Shown piece by piece: positions 7,209 through 14,191 of a stretch of DNA of 17,879 nt. This DNA is from Mycoplasmatota bacterium (GTDB lineage: Bacteria > Bacillota_I > Bacilli_A > Izemoplasmatales > Hujiaoplasmataceae). The DNA lies in the NCBI GenBank assembly GCA_023132365.1, contig JAGLYJ010000017.1, positions 1-17,879 on the forward strand. The letters run 5' to 3'. The notes beneath the pieces were generated by a model, which ran no database searches, was not told where the DNA came from, and saw only the letters and a program-made list of their open reading frames with translations. The translations under genes were made by a program, and so were the position numbers. The first letter of the stretch is position 1; each line of letters starts with the position of its first letter.

Positions 7209-7981
7209 GAATTTTTGGTAGAATTTTATATGCATTAATGGCAGTTGGATTTTTCTTATTGGCCTTTACTTATTCGAAAGATTTGATGATGACAAAATAT
7301 TTAGAGGATGTATTTGGAGAATCTTTAATTGATGAAGATTCTGAATTTTCTAAATATTATTATTTCTACACATCAATCCCAAATTATCATAAAGATGATC
7401 CAATTATTTCAATAGAATCAAATGGGTATGAAATAATGGGATATGAAGTATTGCGAGTGTATATTGATGATAATGATGAGTTAGTCTCAGAAGAATCAAT
7501 ATATTTAATAGTTTATAGCGATACAGAAGATTTATCCCAAGTCGGATATTTAATTCTGGAAAATTCGACAAGCGATGCAACAATAGGCATTGCATTACAG
7601 AGATTTAAAACTTTAAATATTATAAATGGTATAAACGATAATGGCACAATATATGTGGTCAAAGAAACATTCTTAGAAGGAAATTATGACAAAATATACT
7701 TAGTTGGTCAGTTGGAGAACACTTTAGTGGAGGAAGACTTTAATGTTGAGGAAACTGACTTTAATATAAAAACATTTATTGAAGATTTTTACTCAGAAAA
7801 TAATAGATTACCCACAATAGACGACTTAAGTGGTTTGACAGAAAACAACATTTTTCCAAATAAACCACATGTTGCTACTGATTATGCTCACATATTTTAT
7901 ATAGCTATGGGAATTTATTTTGTTATTATTATATTTATGACGTACGTTATTTATTTTAGAAGAAAAAGAAAAAAATATTAA
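7205..7981 (+). CDS. Membrane protein with extracytoplasmic domain, coupled to the nuclease gene
   Basis: The 258-residue product has an N-terminal membrane helix (about 4-24, after MRIFGR) and a second near the C-terminus (about 228-252), ending in the basic tail RRKRKKY. The ~200 residues between are acidic and mixed helix/strand, and by the positive-inside rule lie outside the cell with both ends in the cytoplasm. I recognise no family. The start overlaps the stop of the nuclease lipoprotein (ATGA), with AGGA at 7193-7196, so the two proteins are probably made together and may act together at the membrane. Only 36 bases separate it from the ABC ATPase gene, with no terminator seen, so transcription may continue into the transporter. 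Confidence 0.78.
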   Translation: MRIFGRILYALMAVGFFLLAFTYSKDLMMTKYLEDVFGESLIDEDSEFSKYYYFYTSIPNYHKDDPIISIESNGYEIMGYEVLRVYIDDNDELVSEESIYLIVYSDTEDLSQVGYLILENSTSDATIGIALQRFKTLNIINGINDNGTIYVVKETFLEGNYDKIYLVGQLENTLVEEDFNVEETDFNIKTFIEDFYSENNRLPTIDDLSGLTENNIFPNKPHVATDYAHIFYIAMGIYFVIIIFMTYVIYFRRKRKKY

Positions 7982-8017
7982 AAATATAACTATATAGGTT
8001 TTAGGAGGAATTATTAA

Positions 8018-9076
8018 ATGGAATTAAGGTTAGAAAATTTGACGAAAATTTTCACGAACAAAACAGGCGCTGAAACTACAGCGGTTAGCGAACTTGATAT
8101 TGTAATTGAATCAGGCACATTAGTTGGGCTTCTAGGTCCATCTGGGTGTGGTAAATCAACTACATTATTCATGATAGCCGGTTTGGAAAAACCAACTGGT
8201 GGAAAGATATTTTTTGGAGATGATGATGTTACAAAGTTAGCTCCTGAAAAAAGAGGGATAGGACTTGTTTTCCAAAATTATGCATTGTATCCACATATGA
8301 CGGTATACAATAACATTCTTTTCCCATTAGAGAACTTAGATGTGCCAAGAACCGAAGCAATCCAAAGAGTTAAAGAAATGGCTAATTTGGTTGGTATCGG
8401 CGAATTATTGGACAGAAAACCATCTCAACTATCTGGTGGACAACAACAACGCGTTGCAATTGCTCGAGCTTTAGTTAAAAAGCCTAGAGTGTTATTGCTT
8501 GATGAACCACTATCTAATTTAGATGCTAGATTAAGATTGCAGATGCGCGAGGAAATTAAACGTATTCAAAGAGAAACAGGAATTACAACAATTTTTGTTA
8601 CTCATGATCAAGAAGAAGCAATGAGTATTTCGGACAAAATGGTTGTGTTAGATTTTGGTATTGAACAGCAATACGCATCTCCACAATCTATGTATAACAA
8701 CCCCGATAATATTTTTGTTGCTAAATTCTTAGGTAATCCTCCAATAAACACTTTTGAAGCAGAAGTTAAAAAAGGACACCTAATGATAAATGAACATAAG
8801 TTTATGAAATTTGATGTTCCTGATGGTTTATATGACGTTGGAATGAGACCAGAAAATTTTAGAGCAACTGAAGAAGGATTTAAAATTGCCATCAAAGATA
8901 TCTTCCATATAGGTAGAGATACAATGATTCATTTTGACTTTAATGGTTCTAATATTCGTGCTTTAGTAGATTCTGATAATATAGAAAAAGGACAAAAATT
9001 TGTCCACCTAACAATTAAAAGCGAAAGGGTTTATATCTTCGACAAAAAAACTGGAGAGGTAGTGAACCATGGCTGA
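8018..9076 (+). CDS. Sugar-type ABC importer ATPase (MsmX/UgpC/MalK family)
   Basis: This is the 352-residue cytoplasmic ATPase that powers a carbohydrate-type ABC importer. Motifs in order are Walker A GPSGCGKST (40-48), Q-loop Gln86 in FQNYALYPHMTV, signature LSGGQ (138-142), Walker B LLLDEP (159-164, catalytic Glu163), D-loop SNLDAR and the switch His196 in FVTHDQEEAM. The remaining ~120 residues form a TOBE-type regulatory domain (GMRPENF), the usual length for this family. AGGAGG at 8003-8008 gives a strong start at 8018. It overlaps the next gene by eight bases. Members of this family often serve several sugar importers, but the neighbouring permeases make these its likely partners. Substrates of the family include maltodextrins, multiple sugars and glycerol-3-phosphate; the sequence does not say which applies. 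Confidence 0.95.
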   Translation: MELRLENLTKIFTNKTGAETTAVSELDIVIESGTLVGLLGPSGCGKSTTLFMIAGLEKPTGGKIFFGDDDVTKLAPEKRGIGLVFQNYALYPHMTVYNNILFPLENLDVPRTEAIQRVKEMANLVGIGELLDRKPSQLSGGQQQRVAIARALVKKPRVLLLDEPLSNLDARLRLQMREEIKRIQRETGITTIFVTHDQEEAMSISDKMVVLDFGIEQQYASPQSMYNNPDNIFVAKFLGNPPINTFEAEVKKGHLMINEHKFMKFDVPDGLYDVGMRPENFRATEEGFKIAIKDIFHIGRDTMIHFDFNGSNIRALVDSDNIEKGQKFVHLTIKSERVYIFDKKTGEVVNHG

Positions 9077-10151
9077 TTTCATAAAAAATACCAAAAAGTT
9101 TTTTGCAAAAGTAAAACAAAGTATTAAGAATTTCTTCTGGAACATTAGAAGAATTCTTAATAATGGAAAAAGACGTATTGGTAAGTTTTTGGATAAGCAT
9201 AATTTAAATTTTGCATCAAAATTCCCTGGATGGGCAAAAGCATTAGTATATTTATCGCCAGCATTAATAGTATTATCAATATTTACTTTCTGGCCAATAA
9301 TTAATTCATTTGCACTTGTTGTTTATGAAAACTACAATATGACAAGTAATACAATAACGGGGTATACATTATTTGGAAACTTTATCACAGTAATTACTGA
9401 TGAGTCTTTTATTGTTCCGGCATCACATACCGGATCTAGTGCGGTAATTAATACTTTAATTATCGTGTTTATTAGCGTACCGATTTCGGTATTGCTTGCT
9501 TTATTTATTTCTGCAGCTTTGAATTCAATAAAGCCATTGAAAAGTTTTTTTCAAACAATATTCTTCTTGCCATATGTAACTAACACAATTGCTATTGGGT
9601 TAGTATTTGCATATATGTTCAAAACCGATGGCGGGTTGATAAACCAACTTCTGAGTTTTGTCGGGGTAGATACAGCAGGACTGTCCTGGGTTGAAAGTGG
9701 AGCGGTTTATTGGCGCTCAATGTTTGTGTTGATTTTCTATAGTATATGGGCTTCATTGGCTTTTAAAATAATGGTGTTCTTAACCAGCATTCAAGGCATT
9801 GATAAACAATATTATCAAGCGGCAGCTATTGATGCTACGCCTAAAGGTAGAATCTTCACTAAAATTACAGTTCCTTTAATTTCGCCAATGATTTTTTATA
9901 TATTGGTGACTTCAGTTATTGGTGCATTTAAAATTTATAATTCAATTGTAGCGCTGTTTGGTGTAACAGGAGCTCCTTCAGGAGTGGATTACAACTTACA
10001 ATCTATAGTTATGTATATCTATCAATTTATTGATGGCAGCAACGCTGGAAGCTTATCAGTTGCAGCAGCTGGATCATTAATTTTGTTTGCGATTATTTTG
10101 GTGCTTACATTAGTTCAAATGCAAGTCAGCAAAAAACGCGTCCATTATTAG
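9069..10151 (+). CDS. ABC importer permease, MalF/UgpA type
   Basis: The 360-residue inner permease subunit pairs with the one at 10167. A strongly basic N-terminal stretch of about 55 residues (many Lys and Arg, with Phe and Trp, probably lying on the membrane) precedes the first helix, WAKALVYLSPALIVL, typical of the MalF/UgpA group. Further membrane helices follow. The cytoplasmic EAA coupling loop, YYQAAAIDATPKGRIFTKIT, lies near residues 247-267 and contacts the ATPase. The conserved Gly of the EAA loop is replaced by Ala-Thr (IDAT rather than VDGA), a small change. The ATG at 9069 lies inside the end of the ATPase gene, preceded by GGAGAGGT. The stop overlaps the next gene's ribosome site. 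Family is secure, substrate unknown. Confidence 0.93.
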   Translation: MADFIKNTKKFFAKVKQSIKNFFWNIRRILNNGKRRIGKFLDKHNLNFASKFPGWAKALVYLSPALIVLSIFTFWPIINSFALVVYENYNMTSNTITGYTLFGNFITVITDESFIVPASHTGSSAVINTLIIVFISVPISVLLALFISAALNSIKPLKSFFQTIFFLPYVTNTIAIGLVFAYMFKTDGGLINQLLSFVGVDTAGLSWVESGAVYWRSMFVLIFYSIWASLAFKIMVFLTSIQGIDKQYYQAAAIDATPKGRIFTKITVPLISPMIFYILVTSVIGAFKIYNSIVALFGVTGAPSGVDYNLQSIVMYIYQFIDGSNAGSLSVAAAGSLILFAIILVLTLVQMQVSKKRVHY

Positions 10152-10166
10152 GAGGGGGGATTAATT

Positions 10167-11624
10167 ATGGATAAAAAACTATTCAAAAAGTCAAACAAGA
10201 TTGAAAAAATCACATTTATCTTTGACTTTATAGCTATTGCAATATACATATCTCTTTTCTTGATTCTATTTGGAATGTTGGAACTACCTGAAATTGTAGA
10301 TGGTAGTATGAATTTAGACATATTGCAATTCATGGAACCAACATATTACTTCTTAAATGCTACATTGGATAAATTGGAAATGAATACTATTATATCGTTA
10401 GTAATTCTTTTTACTCTTGTATCGTTACCGCTATTATTAATCAACATAAAGAAAGTAAGAACTCGTACAATTTATGAAATTGATTCATATACAGCTAGTT
10501 CTAAATTCGTTCAAGCAGTAATAAATTTATTATCGTTGAATGTTGTTAGTGCAGGACTTAGAATTTATAACATGTTTGTATTAGTTAAATTTGTAAAAGG
10601 ATATAGTGCAAAAGAATTTTTCAAAAGTATTTTCCCTGCGGTAAAAGCATACTTTAAGAAAATATTTAAGAAAAAGAAAGTTGAAGACTTGGGCGACTTA
10701 GATGAATACTCAGTTTCGATTAAACAAAGTATTCGTCGCCAAAACACATCATTTATCATTAGAATACTTTTTACTTATTTGTTCTTGATAACTGTTGCTA
10801 TAGTAATCATTGTTCCATTTTATTGGATGGTACTTACATCTCTTAAAGATTTCTCTGGAGCAACGTTGGCAAATCCTAAGTTATACATTAGTATCTCTCA
10901 AATGAATTGGGTTAACTACAAAGTTGTTTTAACAGCCCTAGAATTTGGTTTATACATTAAAAACACGGTAATCGTGGCTTTATTCTCAACTGGAGGTACT
11001 ATCATCACAACGGTATTAGCCGCTTATGCTTTTGCTAGAATTGAGTTTAAAGGAAGAGAAGTATTATTCTCTATACTTATTATGACGATGATGATTCCTG
11101 GAGAATTATATATTATTACTAACTTTATTACCGTAAGTAAAAACGGATTTGGTTGGGTAGGTATGGCTACTGGAGAAAACAATTACTTTATTGCAATGAT
11201 AATTCCATTTGTAACAAGTATTTCGTATATTTTCTTCTTAAGACAAAGCTTCAAACAAATTCCTGAATCACTTTATAAAGCAGCTAGAGTTGATGGATGT
11301 AGTGATTTTAAATTCCTTACAAGAGTTATGGTTCCAATTGCAAGTCCAACAATATTCACAATTACTATTTTAAACGTATTTAGTTCTTGGAACGCATATA
11401 TTTGGCCAAGAATAATAACTGGTGTTGGTGGACAAGAAGGACAAAAATACTGGCTGATTTCTAACGCATTAAGAGATACGGCGTTTGTTCAAGATAATGG
11501 TCGAGTAATGTATAACCTTCAAATTGCGGCCAGTGCTCTAGTTACAGTGCCATTGTTAGTTGTCTTCTTCTTATTCCGTAAGTATATTATGAACGGAATT
11601 GGTCGAAGTGGAACTAAAGGCTAA
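10167..11624 (+). CDS. ABC importer permease, MalG/UgpE type, with long N-terminal extension
   Basis: The C-terminal ~290 residues are an ordinary MalG/UgpE-type permease. They open with the helix at about 199-221, continue VPFYWMVLTSLKD, and carry the EAA coupling loop ESLYKAARVDGCSDFKFLTR near 366-385, followed by VPIASPTIF. The first ~195 residues are extra compared with the usual ~280-residue family length. They hold two clear membrane helices (about 16-36 and 74-93), a possible third (about 112-140), and a Lys-rich cytoplasmic stretch (KKIFKKKKVEDLGDLDEYS). I do not recognise the extension; it might resemble an Mfs-like or helper membrane domain fused in. A very strong AGGAGGGGGG ribosome site at 10150-10159 fixes the start at 10167. 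It forms a heterodimer with the 9069 product. Confidence 0.92.
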   Translation: MDKKLFKKSNKIEKITFIFDFIAIAIYISLFLILFGMLELPEIVDGSMNLDILQFMEPTYYFLNATLDKLEMNTIISLVILFTLVSLPLLLINIKKVRTRTIYEIDSYTASSKFVQAVINLLSLNVVSAGLRIYNMFVLVKFVKGYSAKEFFKSIFPAVKAYFKKIFKKKKVEDLGDLDEYSVSIKQSIRRQNTSFIIRILFTYLFLITVAIVIIVPFYWMVLTSLKDFSGATLANPKLYISISQMNWVNYKVVLTALEFGLYIKNTVIVALFSTGGTIITTVLAAYAFARIEFKGREVLFSILIMTMMIPGELYIITNFITVSKNGFGWVGMATGENNYFIAMIIPFVTSISYIFFLRQSFKQIPESLYKAARVDGCSDFKFLTRVMVPIASPTIFTITILNVFSSWNAYIWPRIITGVGGQEGQKYWLISNALRDTAFVQDNGRVMYNLQIAASALVTVPLLVVFFLFRKYIMNGIGRSGTKG

Positions 11625-11639
11625 TTGGGGGGGATGAAT

Positions 11640-12179
11640 ATGAAAATTAAAAGAATAATGATGATTGTTCCGCTATTATTACTATCGCTTTCAATGATGG
11701 GCTGTCCTGAAATTGAAAATAGCCCTCCTGAAATTGTACAACTAATTGACGGAGAAATAGTAAGCGTAAATGAGATTATTTATGAACATGTTAAAGGCAC
11801 TGAATTTCATCCAGATACTATGTTGATAAGTCTTATAGAAAACCAAAATTTAATTGCAATAGATTATAACCAAACTAAGTTTATTGTCGGGAAAGATAGA
11901 CCTTATGTAGATATCTCAAGCGATGTTGTTGTTACATCATTCTATGATTTATGGTCTGATGGAGAAGATGCTAATTTTGATGGAGTAGTTGATGATGATG
12001 ATATCGAGCTGTATGGTTCAGCTAAAACTGATCAATCTGGAAATCGATTATATGATGAAAATAAGATATTTTTAGTTGAAATATTCGGAGTTGGAGCAGA
12101 AATTAATTTTACATTATATGTTGCCGACGAAGATGGGGCATTCACTGAGTTATCAGGGAAAATACTTATTGTTGAGTAA
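11640..12179 (+). CDS. Small lipoprotein with EF-hand/dockerin-like calcium loop
   Basis: The 179-residue product has a lipoprotein signal ending LSMMGC (Cys21) and no Thr-rich linker, unlike the neighbouring lipoproteins. Near residues 107-118 the stretch DANFDGVVDDDD fits the EF-hand loop pattern (acidic or Asn at 1, 3, 5 and 12, Gly at 6, hydrophobic at 8), as in dockerin or surface calcium-binding repeats. Only one clear loop is seen. The rest is mixed, ending in likely beta-strands (INFTLYVADEDGAF). The ATG at 11640 is preferred to one at 11634, because the seven-G ribosome site (11627-11633) directly touches the latter. It lies between the permeases and the substrate-binding protein, so an accessory role in the transporter or on the cell surface is plausible but unproven. 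Confidence 0.78.
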   Translation: MKIKRIMMIVPLLLLSLSMMGCPEIENSPPEIVQLIDGEIVSVNEIIYEHVKGTEFHPDTMLISLIENQNLIAIDYNQTKFIVGKDRPYVDISSDVVVTSFYDLWSDGEDANFDGVVDDDDIELYGSAKTDQSGNRLYDENKIFLVEIFGVGAEINFTLYVADEDGAFTELSGKILIVE

Positions 12180-12200
12180 TAATTTTTAATGTTTTATATC

Positions 12201-12267
12201 TTAAAGCGTTAAAATGTATTATAATATTAATGTAATTAATATAAATTTATAATAAATTATAAGGAGG
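12201..12267 (+). promoter_or_regulatory. Promoter and possible LacI-type operator of the binding-protein gene
   Basis: TATAAT at 12220-12225 is a good -10 box, with no good -35 box. Just before it, TTAAAGCGTTAAAA (12201-12214) resembles a CcpA/LacI-family site: it matches eight of ten fixed positions of the consensus TGNAANCGNTNNCA. A strong AAGGAGG ribosome site follows at 12261-12267. An internal promoter would let the binding protein be made in excess over the permeases, as is common. The operator call is weak. Confidence 0.45.
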
Positions 12268-12273
12268 AATAAA

Positions 12274-14130
12274 ATGAAGTATTATAAAAAATTTATAACA
12301 TTGTTTATGTTATTGATTTTTGCATTCGTTATTGTTGGATGCGGTGAGACTACAGTTGCACCAACGACAGTTGAGACAACAACAGTTGATACAACAACAG
12401 CTGATACAACCACAGAAACAACAACAACAGAATCAACAACAACGGTTGATATGGGAGAAGCGCCACATTTTGAGGGGCTATTCACTAAACAATCTTACTA
12501 TCGTGGTTCTCAAGAACTTGATTTGTTAGCTGGAGCAAAAGCAATTGATCCAGAAGATGGCGAATTAGATATAACTTTAGTTGGTGGATTTACTACTACT
12601 AGAGTAGGTACTTATAGCGTATATGCCGTTGCCGAAGATAGTGTAGGAAATGTTATTAATGAAGAAATAACATTGACCGTTAAAGACTTAGGTGATTTCT
12701 CTATTCCCGAAACTTTAACGACCGATCCAATCACTATAGATTTATGGCATTCAAATGGATCAACAGTTGAAAATGCTTTAATGAGCTATGCTGATGAATT
12801 TGAACTGTTATATACAAATATCACTGTAAATATTATTAAAAATGGTAATAATTATGATGAATTACGTCAAAATGTAATTAATGCCATTAGAGGGGGAGTA
12901 ATTCCTAATATCGTTCAAAATTATCCAGACCACGTTATGGAATATATTGATAATGAAGCTGTTATTTCAGTAACTCCATATATTAGTCATCCTACATTTG
13001 GATATAATCCTCTTGTTGAGGGAGAATCTTTTATGGACATTTTATTAAGTTACCGTCGTGAAAATTCTCAATATACAACTGATGGTGAATTTTATTCATT
13101 ACCATTTAATAAATCAACTGAAGTAATGATTTATAATAAAACAATGATGGATATATTAATTGCAGACGGAGTGATTGACGAAGTGCCAACAACTTGGCAA
13201 GGATTATTTGACATTGCTGATGATTTAATGCTTATTAAAGATGATGTAATTGATGATGTTACAACTTTATTTAATCAATCTTCAACGTTATCATTACATA
13301 AAACACCTGAAGAAATTCAAGCAATAAAAGATAATTTTGTACCGATTACTTATGATTCTGGAGCAAATGCTTTCATTACTTTAACTAGACAATGGGGCGG
13401 AGAATACACTGGAATCGACGCGCAAAGACAAGGGATAATTTTATTTGATAACGAATTTTCAAGAAACATGTTAAGTTATTTCTTTGATAATAGAGATACA
13501 ACATTCACCTTACCTGGTAAATGGGGAATCGATTATGCTTCTGACGCGTTTAAAACGGGGCAAACAGCAGTAACATTTGGTTCTACAGGTGGAGCGAGGT
13601 ATAATACACCTACAGTAATTGATGGAGAGTTTGTATTCGACTTTGGTGTTGCACCAATGCCTTACAATGCTGATATGCCAGAAGAAAGAATAGCAATTCA
13701 ACAAGGAACTAACATGTCAATCACCTCAGCTGGTGATGACCAACAAAAACTTGCTTCATGGTTATTCTTGAAATATTTAACTAGTCAAGAAGTTCAATTA
13801 GATTTTGCATTAACAACTGGATATTCTCCAGTAAGATTATCGGTTTATGATAATCCAATTTATGTGCTGTTTAGAAACGGTAAAGATGCAGAGGGCGTTG
13901 ATTTAACTGGAGAAGGACTTATGAAATCTAAAGCAGCTAATGCAGCTGCTGAACAAGCAAATTACTTATTCTTTGATCAAGCGTTTGTTGGATCAAGTGC
14001 TGCAAGAGAAGAAGTTGAAGCGGCTTTTGAAAGAGTGATTTTAGGTTCTCTTGAGGGAACTACAAAAGAAGAAATCATTGATAATGCAATTTTAGCTGCA
14101 GTATCTAACTCTGAAAGAGTATTGGGTTAA
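12274..14130 (+). CDS. ABC importer substrate-binding lipoprotein (family 1, sugar/UgpB-like)
   Basis: The 618-residue product is the likely capture protein of the adjacent importer, tethered outside the membrane. It has a lipoprotein signal ending VIVGC (Cys23) and a Thr/Glu/Val/Asp linker at 24-60. An Ig-like domain lies at about 64-138, with AIDPEDGELDITLVGG and VGTYSVYAVAEDSVGN (DUF5011/HYR-like pattern). The extracellular solute-binding fold runs from about 152, opening ITIDLWHSNGSTVENALMSY. Family marks include FYSLPFNKSTEVMIYNKTMM, the later GKWGIDYASDAFKTGQTAVT and FLKYLTSQEVQLDFAL. Family 1 proteins are usually about 420-450 residues, so the extra length is the stalk plus Ig domain. 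A strong ribosome site and its own -10 box precede it. The substrate cannot be read from sequence alone; sugar or glycerol-3-phosphate-type ligands are the family norm. Confidence 0.9.
   Translation: MKYYKKFITLFMLLIFAFVIVGCGETTVAPTTVETTTVDTTTADTTTETTTTESTTTVDMGEAPHFEGLFTKQSYYRGSQELDLLAGAKAIDPEDGELDITLVGGFTTTRVGTYSVYAVAEDSVGNVINEEITLTVKDLGDFSIPETLTTDPITIDLWHSNGSTVENALMSYADEFELLYTNITVNIIKNGNNYDELRQNVINAIRGGVIPNIVQNYPDHVMEYIDNEAVISVTPYISHPTFGYNPLVEGESFMDILLSYRRENSQYTTDGEFYSLPFNKSTEVMIYNKTMMDILIADGVIDEVPTTWQGLFDIADDLMLIKDDVIDDVTTLFNQSSTLSLHKTPEEIQAIKDNFVPITYDSGANAFITLTRQWGGEYTGIDAQRQGIILFDNEFSRNMLSYFFDNRDTTFTLPGKWGIDYASDAFKTGQTAVTFGSTGGARYNTPTVIDGEFVFDFGVAPMPYNADMPEERIAIQQGTNMSITSAGDDQQKLASWLFLKYLTSQEVQLDFALTTGYSPVRLSVYDNPIYVLFRNGKDAEGVDLTGEGLMKSKAANAAAEQANYLFFDQAFVGSSAAREEVEAAFERVILGSLEGTTKEEIIDNAILAAVSNSERVLG
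12352..12450 (+). repeat. Low-complexity Thr-rich linker repeat
   Basis: Degenerate repeats of ACAACA/ACAGTT encode runs of three or four Thr separated by Glu, Asp, Val or Ala (VETTTVDTTTADTTTE). They form an extended, possibly glycosylated stalk between the lipid anchor and the Ig-like domain. Repeat number could vary by slippage. Confidence 0.75.
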
Positions 14131-14152
14131 AAATTAATATCATATTAATTTT
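14130..14152. repeat. Perfect 11-bp inverted repeat between the two large lipoprotein genes
   Basis: AAAATTAATAT (14130-14140) and ATATTAATTTT (14142-14152) form a perfect inverted repeat around a single C, beginning at the stop codon of the binding-protein gene. All stem bases are A or T and no T-run follows, so it is not a standard terminator. It may stabilise the upstream mRNA end or be an operator for the gene at 14192, but chance in AT-rich DNA is possible. Confidence 0.5.
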
Positions 14153-14191
14153 AATAATATAAAATATAAAAATTTATTCAAGGAGGAAAAA

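Noticed and set aside
11625..11639. TTG at 11625 or ATG at 11634 as start of the small lipoprotein
   Set aside because: Both are in or touching the G7 ribosome site; ATG at 11640 has a six-base spacing and gives a normal signal peptide.
12184..12214. Possible hairpin (TTTTAATG with CGTTAAAA) after the small lipoprotein as a terminator
   Set aside because: The eight-pair stem is nearly all A-T, has a 15-base loop, and no T-run follows.
12282..12529. Val-rich (minus) and Gln-rich (plus) open frames over the Thr linker
   Set aside because: They are other-frame readings of the ACA-rich repeat inside the binding-protein gene.
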